Under the pieces are notes generated by a model. It did no database searches and had not been told where the DNA came from. It saw nothing but the letters and a program-made list of their open reading frames with translations. DNA of 7,246 nt from Thermodesulfatator atlanticus (GTDB taxonomy: Bacteria; Desulfobacterota; Thermodesulfobacteria; Thermodesulfobacteriales; Thermodesulfatatoraceae), in the NCBI GenBank assembly GCA_011321895.1, contig DROK01000288.1, positions 1 through 7,246 on the forward strand. Direction: 5' to 3'. Made by a program: the position numbers and the translations under genes. Shown here piece after piece: positions 1 through 5,855 of this stretch. Numbering within the stretch: position 1 is the stretch's first letter; each line of letters starts with the position of its first letter.

Positions 1-565
1 AAAAACTTCTGAGGTGGACCATCAGACGGCGGGCGAATTCCTCCGAAATACCACCGCCCAAACTGATGCCTCCCGGGCCCTGGCCTTTTGGTCTGTTCTG
101 AAGGCGGGCGAGCCGCTCTTTCAGTTTTTTTTCTTCTTTCAGGGCCGCCAGCCTCTGAGCCAGGAGCCTTTCTTCCTCAGGAGAAACTCTGGGCTTTGGG
201 GGGCTGGAAGCCTTCTTCGGGGCCTTTTTAGTCGTTTTGGGGGTCAGGCTCTTTTTCCTGGAAGAAGTGACTTTTTTCTTTTTAGAAAGGGCTGTCTTGC
301 TCTTCCGGGAAAGCCTTTTTGGGGGAGCGGACCTCGTCTTTTGGGGCACGGACTTGGGGGCCTTACTTTTTTGAGGGGTTACCTTTTTGGGCCTGGTCAG
401 ACCCCCGGGGCCCGGGGCAGGGAGCGTCACGCTTTTTAGTTTCAGGTGCACCACCTGGAAGGAAGGCTTGCTTGGTCTTGGCAAATAAAAGAGGAAAAAG
501 GCGGTTAGCAGGTGTAACCCCAAAGAGAAGAAAAACGCCTTGAGCCAGATGCTTGAAAGATTCAT
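1..565 (-). CDS. TonB/TolA-like energy transducer, N-terminal part (3' end beyond window)
   Basis: The first 188 residues are visible and the reading frame runs open off the window edge. Residues about 8-28 form one hydrophobic segment (LKAFFFSLGLHLLTAFFLF), an N-terminal membrane anchor. It contains Ser14 and His18 in the S-x3-H spacing that TonB and TolA use to couple to the ExbB-ExbD or TolQ-TolR motor. Residues about 50-125 are a Lys/Pro/Ser/Thr-rich low-complexity spacer suited to crossing the periplasm. Residues about 126-158 are a charged, probably helical stretch (EEERLLAQRLAALKEEKKL). A Gly-rich hinge follows, then EEFARRLMVHLRSF, which resembles the first helix of a TonB/TolA C-terminal domain. 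The ATG shares its A with the stop codon of the upstream tolR-like gene (TGATG), so translation is probably coupled. The family assignment is fairly safe; the choice between TonB and TolA cannot be made without the C-terminal domain. Confidence 0.8.
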   Translation of the reverse strand, partial: MNLSSIWLKAFFFSLGLHLLTAFFLFYLPRPSKPSFQVVHLKLKSVTLPAPGPGGLTRPKKVTPQKSKAPKSVPQKTRSAPPKRLSRKSKTALSKKKKVTSSRKKSLTPKTTKKAPKKASSPPKPRVSPEEERLLAQRLAALKEEKKLKERLARLQNRPKGQGPGGISLGGGISEEFARRLMVHLRSF

Positions 566-960
566 CAGGTTTCAGGCCTGGTGATGAGACCTATTTCCGT
601 AAAACCAGCGGCCTCGATCTCAGCCAGCACCTTGGCCACCAGTCCGTAAGGACAGCGACGATCCGCCTTGAGGTTTATTTCCCTTATCAGCCCCGCCTTT
701 TTGGCCTGTAAGAGCCAGGGCCTCAACTTTTCAAGGCTAAAGGCCTGGTCTTTGATGAAAATACGGCCCTTTTCGTCCAGGACGATCATTAAAGGGGCCT
801 TCTTTTTCAGGACCCCGGCCTTGGTCTCAGGGAGATCCACCTCAAGCCCGGTGGATAGCATGGGGGCGGTGATCATAAAGATTATCAAGAGGACCAGCAT
901 CACGTCCACCAGGGGCGTGACGTTTATTTCGGCCAGCAAACCCCTTTTTCGGTTTTTCAT
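565..960 (-). CDS. tolR: TolR/ExbD family proton-channel subunit
   Basis: This is a 131-residue inner-membrane protein, a normal length for ExbD/TolR. A basic N-terminus (MKNRKRGL) leads into the family signature EINVTPLVDVMLVLLIIFMI at residues 11-30. That stretch holds the single transmembrane helix, with Asp19 at the position of the proton-carrying Asp of TolR and ExbD. The remainder (about 37-131) is the small periplasmic domain, starting after the typical STGLEVDLPET turn. In the known systems the subunit works with a TolQ/ExbB channel and a TolA/TonB transducer, using the proton gradient to drive envelope or outer-membrane work. The TonB/TolA-like partner follows directly, but no TolQ/ExbB gene lies upstream: the start codon instead overlaps the maf stop (ATGA). 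The TolR-type motif is clear; TolR versus ExbD is a judgement, with TolR slightly favoured by the N-terminal signature. Confidence 0.9.
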   Translation of the reverse strand: MKNRKRGLLAEINVTPLVDVMLVLLIIFMITAPMLSTGLEVDLPETKAGVLKKKAPLMIVLDEKGRIFIKDQAFSLEKLRPWLLQAKKAGLIREINLKADRRCPYGLVAKVLAEIEAAGFTEIGLITRPET

Positions 961-1529
961 AGGGCAGACTCCGGGACAATCACTTCAAGTTTTAGCAAAT
1001 CTTCCACCACTTCGCTCAAGGGCAGCCCGATAACATTGGTCACCGAGCCCTCGACCCTTTTTACCATGTACGAAGCCATGCCCTGGATGGCGTAAGCCCC
1101 TGCTTTGTCCCAGGGCTCAGCGGTGGCCAGATAGGCCTCGATCTCAGCAGGCGAAAGCCCTTTGAAATAGACCCTGGTCTCCACCACCCGACCCGTCTCT
1201 TCTCCCGCCCGGATTACGTAAGCGGTAAAGACCTGATGTGCCCGGCCAGACAAAAGCCTTAACATGCGCCGGGCCTCCTCCGGCCCCCCGGGCTTGCCGA
1301 GAATCTCTCCCGCACAATATACCACGGTGTCTGCCGCAAGAACCACCTTCTCTTTCCCGACCCTGGCCGCCACCTCCCGCGCCTTGGCCCGGGCCAGGGC
1401 GAGAACATAAGCCTCTGGCCGCTCACCGGAAGGGGCGGGTTCTTCTATCCGGGCAGGGACCACCTCAAAGGAAAGCCCCAGTGAGGCCAGAAGTTCCCGC
1501 CGTCTCGGGCTTTGGGAGGCCAGCACCAA
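957..1529 (-). CDS. maf: Maf-family nucleoside triphosphate pyrophosphatase
   Basis: The protein is predicted to hydrolyse non-canonical or pyrimidine nucleoside triphosphates to monophosphates and pyrophosphate in the cytoplasm. Counting from the TTG at 1529 it has 190 residues, the usual Maf length. It shows the N-terminal SQSPRRRELL phosphate-binding motif (residues 5-14), the catalytic-region AADTVV with Asp67, GKPGGPEEA (78-86), and DKAGAYAIQG (141-150). The last motif is typical of the YhdE-type dTTP/UTP pyrophosphatase branch rather than the YceF type. The start is not certain. An in-frame ATG at 1583 would add 18 residues and overlap tatD by 49 bases, which is unlike the family. TTG at 1529, or GTG at 1526, begins directly before the conserved LVLASQSPRR stretch and only just after the tatD stop, so I prefer TTG; its ribosome-binding site is weak. 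The stop overlaps the tolR start as ATGA. Confidence 0.93.
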   Translation of the reverse strand: MVLASQSPRRRELLASLGLSFEVVPARIEEPAPSGERPEAYVLALARAKAREVAARVGKEKVVLAADTVVYCAGEILGKPGGPEEARRMLRLLSGRAHQVFTAYVIRAGEETGRVVETRVYFKGLSPAEIEAYLATAEPWDKAGAYAIQGMASYMVKRVEGSVTNVIGLPLSEVVEDLLKLEVIVPESAL

Positions 1530-1534
1530 GGGTC

Positions 1535-2302
1535 TTACAGTCCGAAAAATTCCTCGGCGTTCCGGGTGGTTACACGGGCACATTCTTCCAGACTGACGCC
1601 TTTTATCTCAGCTACCTTTTCGGCTACCAGGCGCACAAAGGCCGGCTCGTTGCGTTTGCCCCGGTAAGGGGCCGGGGTAAGGAAAGGACAGTCTGTTTCG
1701 ACCATCAACCGCTCAAGGGGCGCGAAACGTACCACCTCTCTTATGTTTTCCGCCCTGGGAAAGGTGACGATCCCGGTCACCGAAAGGTAACCTCCCAGGT
1801 CAAGCACCTGACGTGCTTCCTCAAGGCCCCCGGCGAAACAGTGAAAGACGAATTTTTCCGGAAGCTCACTCTTTAAGAGCTCAAAGATGTCGGGGTAGGC
1901 GTCCCGGGCGTGGATTACCACCGGCAACCCCATCTGCCGGGCCAGGGCCAGCTGGCGGAGGAAATGTTCCTGCTGGAGCAGGCGGGGGCTGTATTCCTTG
2001 GCGTAATCAAGGCCTATTTCTCCCAGGGCTACGCTTTTCGGGTCTGAAAGCAGGGCCTTTAAGTTTTCGTAAGTGGCCTCGTTTATCTTCTTTACCTCGT
2101 GGGGATGGATGCCGGCGGTGGCGTAAAGGCCCTCGTAAGTATGCGCAAGTTCCAGGGCGGTGATAGAGGTCTTAAGGTCTATCCCCACGTTAATGATGCG
2201 TTTTACCCCGGCCTCCTTGGCCCTCTTGATAACTTCAGCCAGATCTTTTTTGTAAGAATCTTTGAGGTTGAGATGGGCGTGGGTGTCTATCAGTTCAACC
2301 AT
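1535..2302 (-). CDS. tatD: TatD-family metal-dependent hydrolase (3'-5' DNase/RNase)
   Basis: This 255-residue protein is the normal TatD length. All expected metal ligands of the amidohydrolase-like TIM barrel are visible: His8 and His10 in IDTHAHLN, Glu95 in GEIGLDY, His131 in VVIHARDA, His154 in FVFHCFAGG, and Asp204 in METDCPFLTP-like VETDCPFLTP. The C-terminal segment APYRGKRNEP is also characteristic. Family members are cytoplasmic divalent-metal-dependent exonucleases acting on single-stranded or damaged DNA and RNA, with links to oxidative-damage repair; the exact substrate here cannot be read from sequence. The start ATG stands directly before the conserved VELIDTHAHL, with only a weak AGGGCC upstream as ribosome-binding site. 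The gene begins 21 bases after the stop of the ABC permease and its stop lies just before the maf start, so it probably shares their transcript. Confidence 0.95.
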   Translation of the reverse strand: MVELIDTHAHLNLKDSYKKDLAEVIKRAKEAGVKRIINVGIDLKTSITALELAHTYEGLYATAGIHPHEVKKINEATYENLKALLSDPKSVALGEIGLDYAKEYSPRLLQQEHFLRQLALARQMGLPVVIHARDAYPDIFELLKSELPEKFVFHCFAGGLEEARQVLDLGGYLSVTGIVTFPRAENIREVVRFAPLERLMVETDCPFLTPAPYRGKRNEPAFVRLVAEKVAEIKGVSLEECARVTTRNAEEFFGL

Positions 2303-2323
2303 GGCCCTGAAAAGATAACGCGT

Positions 2324-3133
2324 TTAAGCCGAACGTAAACGTTTCAGGGCGGCCACCAGGAGAAAAATGCCCCCGGAAGTGACCACGATGGCCCCGGAGG
2401 CCGGCCAGTTTAAGATAATCGCCAGGTTGAGGCCACCCACGACACTTACCGCCCCTAGGACCACGGCGAGCAAGGTACATTTCTTGAAGCTTCCGGCCAG
2501 CTGTAAGGCCGCCGCCCCCGGAATGACCAGAAGGGCTGAGACCAGGAGGAGGCCTACGATTTTCATACCGATCACCACGGTGATGGCGGTCAGTAAGGCC
2601 AGGAGGGCGTCCAGCCGGTCCACCGCTAACCCCGCAGCCCGGGCGCTTTCTTCGTCAAAGGTGACGTAGATCAGCTCGTGGTAGAAAAAAATCAGGGTCC
2701 CGATTACCCCAAAAGCCAGCAAGATGGCCCCGTAGAGCTCGATATCCCGGATAGCCAGAATGTTCCCAAAGAGGAAGGAGAGCAAGTTTACGTTAAAGTC
2801 CTTGGCCACCGAGGCCAGAATGATCCCCACCGCCATACCAAGGCTTGAGAAGATGGCCACCGCGGTATCGCCGTAAAGACCGGCCTTTTCCCGGATCTTA
2901 AGAATGAAGAAGGCCGCCAAACCTGCCGCCAGCAAGGCCACGGGGAAAGGAACCACGTCGAAAAAGAGGGCCACCGCCACCCCGGCAAAGGCGATGTGGG
3001 TGAGCCCGTGCCCCAGCATGGCGTCTTTGCGCAGGATGAGGTAAAGCCCGAGGATGGCCGCTGCCACCGCCAGAAAAAACCCCGCCACCAGGGCCCGCAA
3101 AAAGAAGTTATATTGCCAAAAGTCCCAAAACAT
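2324..3133 (-). CDS. znuB: ZnuB/MntB-type ABC importer membrane subunit (ABC-3 family)
   Basis: This is a 269-residue, very hydrophobic protein with roughly eight membrane segments and very few charged residues inside them. It follows the pattern of the ABC-3 permeases that import zinc, manganese or iron across the inner membrane. Family hallmarks are LILRKDAMLGHGLTHIAFAG near residues 33-52, the AVAIFSSLGMAVGI region, the cytoplasmic loop with DEESARAAGL that contacts the ATPase, and VGLLLVSALLVIPGAAA towards the C-terminus. The ATG at 3133 overlaps the stop of the ATPase gene by one base (TGATG); a TTG just upstream at 3136 is an alternative but less likely start. With the ATPase it forms the transmembrane part of an importer. 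The metal (Zn, Mn or Fe) cannot be decided, and no periplasmic metal-binding protein gene is nearby. Confidence 0.92.
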   Translation of the reverse strand: MFWDFWQYNFFLRALVAGFFLAVAAAILGLYLILRKDAMLGHGLTHIAFAGVAVALFFDVVPFPVALLAAGLAAFFILKIREKAGLYGDTAVAIFSSLGMAVGIILASVAKDFNVNLLSFLFGNILAIRDIELYGAILLAFGVIGTLIFFYHELIYVTFDEESARAAGLAVDRLDALLALLTAITVVIGMKIVGLLLVSALLVIPGAAALQLAGSFKKCTLLAVVLGAVSVVGGLNLAIILNWPASGAIVVTSGGIFLLVAALKRLRSA

Positions 3134-3876
3134 CAATGCCGGTGGATGACCAGGTGGTGTTCACCTACGTATTCTTTGAGACGAGGAGAAGAACAAAACT
3201 CCTCGTGGGTGCCGTGGTAAACCAGTCTCCGGTTGAGACAGGCCACCTGTTTTACGTGTTTATTGACGATGCCGATGTCGTGGGTGACGATGATGATGGT
3301 AAGCCCCTTCTGGTTTAGGAGCCCCAAAAGGTCGTAAAACCGTTCCTGGGTCGTCACGTCCACCCCGGTGGTGGGTTCATCAAGAATGAGTACCTCCGGT
3401 TGGGCCACGATGGCCCGGGCGATAAAGACCCGTTGTTGCTGTCCGCCTGAGAGTTGGGAGAGTTTTCGCCTCCCGTAAGCCTCCATCTCCACCTGCCGGA
3501 GGGCCTCCCTTACCGCTTCCCAATCGCTGGCCTTCATGAACCTGGGAAAGGATTTCTTGGGCAGGAGACCAAAGCTTACCACCTCCGCCACGCTTACGGG
3601 AAAGACCGGGTCCACCCTGGCTATCGCCCGCTGGGGGACGTATCCTATGCGCCATCTTTCTTTAAAGGTCGCCGAAGGCTGCCCGAAAAGCCTGATTTCT
3701 CCTTTTTGCGGTTTTAACAGCCCCAGGATAAGTTTGATGAGGGTGGTTTTGCCTGAGCCGTTCGGGCCCAAGATAGCCAGAAAATCACCCCGGTTGACCT
3801 CCAGGTTAATGTTTTCCAGCACCAGTTGTTCCCCGTAGGAAAAGTACAGGTTTTTGATAGAGATCAGCGGGGCCAT
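3133..3876 (-). CDS. znuC: ZnuC/MntA-type ABC importer ATPase
   Basis: This 247-residue ABC ATPase drives metal import with the adjacent permease. Walker A is GPNGSGKT at residues 37-44, the Q-loop is YVPQR around Gln82, the signature is LSGGQQQR at 142-149, Walker B is VLILDE at 162-167, and the switch histidine is His199 in VTHD. The [19 protein letters not shown] stretch is typical of the zinc/manganese ATPase group. The protein ends in a short histidine-rich tail ([10 protein letters not shown], four His in the last nine residues), which might bind metal, but that is speculative. The gene starts 18 bases after the speB stop, with AAGAAGAG in front of the ATG as a ribosome-binding site, and overlaps znuB by one base. 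The position right after a probable Mn-dependent enzyme makes manganese worth considering as substrate. Confidence 0.93.
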   Translation of the reverse strand: MAPLISIKNLYFSYGEQLVLENINLEVNRGDFLAILGPNGSGKTTLIKLILGLLKPQKGEIRLFGQPSATFKERWRIGYVPQRAIARVDPVFPVSVAEVVSFGLLPKKSFPRFMKASDWEAVREALRQVEMEAYGRRKLSQLSGGQQQRVFIARAIVAQPEVLILDEPTTGVDVTTQERFYDLLGLLNQKGLTIIIVTHDIGIVNKHVKQVACLNRRLVYHGTHEEFCSSPRLKEYVGEHHLVIHRH

Positions 3877-3894
3877 AGTCTCTTCTTAAACACG

Positions 3895-4761
3895 TTAGGC
3901 GCCCCCTGGGAAGGCCCTTTGAGGACAAAAAAGGTAGGAAATAAATTTATAGACCAGTTTAGCGGCAAAGAAGGCGGAACGTTCGTCTTTCGGCAGGAGT
4001 TCCACCACGTCAAAACCCACCACCTGGTAGCGCGCCACGGTCTTTAGAATCGCAAGCCCCTCGTACCAGGAAAGGCCCCCGGGCTCCGGGGTTCCCACCC
4101 CGGGGATTTCTGCTGGGTCAAAACCATCAAGGTCTATGGTGACGTAAACCGGCCTTTGGGCGCAAAAAGTGGCAAGAGTTTTGAGGACTGAAGGGAGCTC
4201 TTTTTTTAGCTGATAGGCCCAGAAGAGGGAGATCCGGGCCTCTTGGGCGTAGAGATATTCCTCTTCGGAGATAGCCCTCACCCCCAAGGCCACCACCTCC
4301 GCCCCCATTTCGCGGACCCGGCGCATAACGCAGGCGTGGGAAAGGGGGCTTCCCTGGTAAGTGGCCCTCAAATCCGCGTGGGCGTCTATCTGGACCACCA
4401 AAAGATCAGGATAATCCTGCCGTAAAAGATCGATGGGGGCGAGACTTACCGTGTGTTCACCCCCCAGGGTTACCGGAAACCGCCCTGCCTTGAGGTGAGG
4501 TGCCAGCTGTTCTTTTAAGGTGCGTAAGGCCTCCTCCGGCGCTACCGGAAGCTCCTTTTCAGGCAGGGTCAGAAAAGGGGGCAGGTCTTTATAAGAGCAG
4601 AGGAGTTCCTCGTCAAAAAATTCAAGGTAAGGGCTGGCCTCTAAAAGACGACGTGGCCCAAACCTGGCCCCGGGAAGATAAGAGGCCGTGGCGTCGTAAG
4701 GAGCGGGGAGAAAGACGATCTTTGCTTTTTGCGGGTCCTCTTCAAGACCTAAAAAAGTCAT
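3895..4761 (-). CDS. speB: SpeB-type ureohydrolase: agmatinase or N1-aminopropylagmatine ureohydrolase
   Basis: This 288-residue protein belongs to the arginase/agmatinase family, cytoplasmic binuclear manganese enzymes that release urea from guanidino compounds. The six metal ligands are present: His103 in GGEHT, Asp126, His128 and Asp130 in DAHADL, and Asp210 and Asp212 in TIDLDGFDP, followed by GVGTPEPGGL (221-230), a hallmark of the agmatinase branch. SHACVMRR (141-148) matches the substrate-loop region of agmatinases. In Escherichia coli-type metabolism the product would be putrescine. In several thermophiles the homologue instead converts aminopropylagmatine to spermidine, and the speD neighbour fits either route. 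The ATG at 4761 lacks a Shine-Dalgarno sequence just upstream because the preceding bases are the 3' arm of a strong hairpin. The residue before Asp212-Gly is Leu and Gly follows (DLDGFDP rather than the commoner DIDVLDP), a variant also seen in other family members. Confidence 0.93.
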   Translation of the reverse strand: MTFLGLEEDPQKAKIVFLPAPYDATASYLPGARFGPRRLLEASPYLEFFDEELLCSYKDLPPFLTLPEKELPVAPEEALRTLKEQLAPHLKAGRFPVTLGGEHTVSLAPIDLLRQDYPDLLVVQIDAHADLRATYQGSPLSHACVMRRVREMGAEVVALGVRAISEEEYLYAQEARISLFWAYQLKKELPSVLKTLATFCAQRPVYVTIDLDGFDPAEIPGVGTPEPGGLSWYEGLAILKTVARYQVVGFDVVELLPKDERSAFFAAKLVYKFISYLFCPQRAFPGGA

Positions 4762-4797
4762 GAGAAGAGGGCGGCCGGGGTTTTCCCCGGCCTTCTC
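4762..4797 (-). promoter_or_regulatory. Intercistronic hairpin filling the speD-speB gap
   Basis: The whole 36-base gap between the speD stop and the speB start is an inverted repeat. The core is GGCCGGGG (4773-4780), loop TTTT (4781-4784), and CCCCGGCC (4785-4792), a perfect 8-bp GC stem. Outer arms GAGAA (4762-4766) and TTCTC (4793-4797) add 5 bp across a 6-base bulge. In the transcript the only Shine-Dalgarno-like sequence (GGAGAAGG) is in the 5' arm right after the speD stop, and the 3' arm ends directly at the speB ATG. There is no T-run after it on either strand, so it is not a normal intrinsic terminator. It may act as an RNA-processing or stabilising element, or as a translational-coupling structure. 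Confidence 0.75.
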
Positions 4798-5235
4798 CTA
4801 GACGGTGAGTTGATTGCGTTCCGCTCTTATAAAGCGTTCCACCGTGCGGATGGAACGCGGAAATTCGTGCCCCCGGTCAAGGAGCTTGACCTCGCTCTTT
4901 TTTATCTCAAACAGGCGGGTGATATCCCGAATGGCCTTGTCCACGTCGAAAGGCTTACAGGAGAAGAGGTCAAGACTGAGATAGAGTTTTTCGGGAAAGG
5001 TATGGATACTGATATGGCTTTCGGCGATGATGACAAAGCCCGAAATTCCCCAGTCTTCCGGCACGGGTGCGTGGTATTTGAAGACGTAGGGCGGCATGAT
5101 CTTGGTCATCTTGATTTCCGCCGGATAGTTGCTCAAAAAGTCGTAAATAAAATCGATGTCCATAAGCTTTTCCCGGTTACACCCGTAACCATCAAGAATG
5201 AGGTGCTGCCCGAAACCGTATTCGATTTTTTCCAT
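4798..5235 (-). CDS. speD: S-adenosylmethionine decarboxylase proenzyme (short prokaryotic type)
   Basis: The protein converts AdoMet to decarboxylated AdoMet, the aminopropyl donor for spermidine-type polyamines. It is a 145-residue cytoplasmic proenzyme that cleaves itself to make a pyruvoyl group. The cleavage motif AESHISIHTFPE spans residues 71-82, with cleavage expected between Glu72 and Ser73. Catalytic His78 and Cys93 (FSCKPF) keep the same spacing from the serine (+5 and +20) as Ser63, His68 and Cys83 of the Thermotoga maritima enzyme. The start at 5235 is chosen because an unusually strong ribosome-binding site (AAGGGGGGA) lies six bases upstream and the protein then begins at the conserved region; the longer open frame back to 5352 lies inside the regulator gene. 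Some SpeD homologues have become arginine or ornithine decarboxylases, which sequence reading alone cannot exclude. It follows the HTH-cupin gene by 20 bases and precedes speB. Confidence 0.95.
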   Translation of the reverse strand: MEKIEYGFGQHLILDGYGCNREKLMDIDFIYDFLSNYPAEIKMTKIMPPYVFKYHAPVPEDWGISGFVIIAESHISIHTFPEKLYLSLDLFSCKPFDVDKAIRDITRLFEIKKSEVKLLDRGHEFPRSIRTVERFIRAERNQLTV

Positions 5236-5240
5236 GGCCG

Positions 5241-5249
5241 TCCCCCCTT
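5241..5249 (-). promoter_or_regulatory. Strong ribosome-binding site that sets the speD start
   Basis: Reading towards speD the sequence is AAGGGGGGA followed by CGGCC and the ATG at 5235. The run of six G and the spacing make it the clearest Shine-Dalgarno site in the window. It decides against the longer upstream open frame. Its first two G can be taken into the AT-rich inverted repeat just upstream. Confidence 0.8.
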
Positions 5250-5283
5250 TTAGATTTAAAAGGTGGGTGGGGAAACCACCCAC
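5246..5283 (-). promoter_or_regulatory. Two tandem inverted repeats just before the speD ribosome-binding site
   Basis: The first is a perfect 8-bp stem at the end of the regulator coding region: GTGGGTGG (5263-5270) and CCACCCAC (5276-5283) with a 5-base loop. In the transcript it is followed by CTTTT. The second abuts it: CCTTTTA (5246-5252) and TAAAAGG (5257-5263) with the 4-base loop GATT, given on the plus strand. The second would cover the first two G of the speD Shine-Dalgarno run and competes for one base of the first stem. In addition TCCCC in the loop and arm of the first repeat could pair with GGGGA of the ribosome-binding site. A role in controlling speD expression or partial termination is an inference. 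Confidence 0.5.
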
Positions 5284-5786
5284 AGGATTTGGGCCATGGA
5301 GCGCCCCACGTTTTCCACGAAATGGCGCTGATCGGCCCGAAAATAAAAACATTCTCCCTGACGCAATTTCTCAGCCCGGCTACCAAGCCAGAGTACGATT
5401 ACCCCTTTCATTACAAAACCGAACTCCTCCCCTTCGTGGGGCGCATCGGGTTCGGTGCGTTCCCCTGGCTCAAGGGAGATCAGCACCGGCTCCATCAGCC
5501 TCCGCCCCGAACCAGGGACCAGAAATTCCACCCCGCGCCCTTCGATTTTTTGCCGGTCCTCCTTGCGAAAGACCACCCTTTCCTGATGGTCTTCCTTAAA
5601 AAAGGTGGCCAGATCCGTCCCCAGTACGTCCAAGATGTCCTTCAGCGTAACGATCGAGGGGTGCGTCAGATCCCGTTCCAGTTGCGAAATATAGCCCTTG
5701 GTAAGGCCCGCTCGCGCAGCCAGTTCTTCCTGCGTCAAATCGTTGGCGATCCGCAATTTCTTGATCTTCTCCCCGATCTTGAGCAT
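5256..5786 (-). CDS. XRE-family HTH regulator with C-terminal cupin sensor domain
   Basis: This 176-residue protein has an N-terminal XRE/Cro-type helix-turn-helix at residues about 5-62: IKKLRIANDLTQEELAARAG, then LTKGYISQLERDLTHPSIVTL as turn and recognition helix. A cupin barrel follows at about 95-173. Its motif 1 region is GERTEPDAPHEGEEFGFVMKG, with one His and the conserved Glu, and motif 2 is GECFYFRADQRHFVEN, with His and Asn. This is the architecture of PuuR, the putrescine-utilisation repressor of Escherichia coli, and of many other HTH-cupin regulators with different ligands. Placed directly before speD and speB, it is most likely a local, possibly autoregulating, controller of polyamine synthesis; the ligand is unknown. 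The ATG is preceded by AGGGG and CCAA, a modest ribosome-binding site. A 24-base palindrome upstream is a candidate binding site. Confidence 0.93.
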   Translation of the reverse strand: MLKIGEKIKKLRIANDLTQEELAARAGLTKGYISQLERDLTHPSIVTLKDILDVLGTDLATFFKEDHQERVVFRKEDRQKIEGRGVEFLVPGSGRRLMEPVLISLEPGERTEPDAPHEGEEFGFVMKGVIVLWLGSRAEKLRQGECFYFRADQRHFVENVGRSMAQILWVVSPPTF

Positions 5787-5817
5787 TTGGCCCCTGAAAC
5801 ACTTCGCCTCTTAAACC

Positions 5818-5855
5818 AATAAACCTGAACCGTACCTCAACAGGTACGGTCCAGG
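5818..5855 (-). terminator. Terminator-like hairpin in the regulator leader (possible attenuator)
   Basis: As RNA on the minus strand, CCUGGACCGUACCU and AGGUACGGUUCAGG form an uninterrupted 14-bp stem, with one G-U pair, around the loop GUUG. They are followed directly by UUUAUU. The same stem on the plus strand would have an A-C mismatch and no U-run, so the structure suits minus-strand RNA. It lies downstream of the predicted promoter and upstream of the regulator ATG, so it would affect regulator, speD and speB transcription. It could also end read-through from the AMMECR1 gene. The U-run is interrupted, so termination would probably be partial. Confidence 0.6.

Noticed and set aside
402..417. 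GC-only palindromic run (CCCCCGGGGCCCGGGG) in the TonB/TolA-like gene
   Set aside because: It encodes the PGPGG part of a low-complexity spacer and is explained by Pro and Gly codons. There is no T-run or intergenic context to suggest a regulatory site.
14..439. Plus-strand open frame of 141 codons opposite the TonB/TolA-like gene
   Set aside because: Its Phe/Leu/Gly-rich sequence is the reverse complement of a Lys/Pro/Ser-rich spacer. The minus-strand frame has the membrane anchor with S-x3-H and a coupled start.
1238..1876. Long plus-strand open frame of 212 codons across maf and tatD
   Set aside because: It is antisense to two well-supported genes and crosses their junction. Its translation is Pro/Arg-rich with no recognisable domain, typical of an overprinted frame in GC-rich DNA.
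4810..5253. Plus-strand open frame of 147 codons opposite speD
   Set aside because: speD has its full catalytic triad and a strong ribosome-binding site on the minus strand. This frame is its antisense shadow.
5236..5352. Extended speD start giving 39 more residues
   Set aside because: The extension lies inside the regulator coding region, is not conserved-looking, and ignores the strong Shine-Dalgarno site in front of the ATG at 5235.
5289..5822. Plus-strand open frame of 177 codons opposite the HTH-cupin regulator
   Set aside because: The regulator on the other strand has clear HTH and cupin motifs. This frame shows no family features and runs through the leader region.
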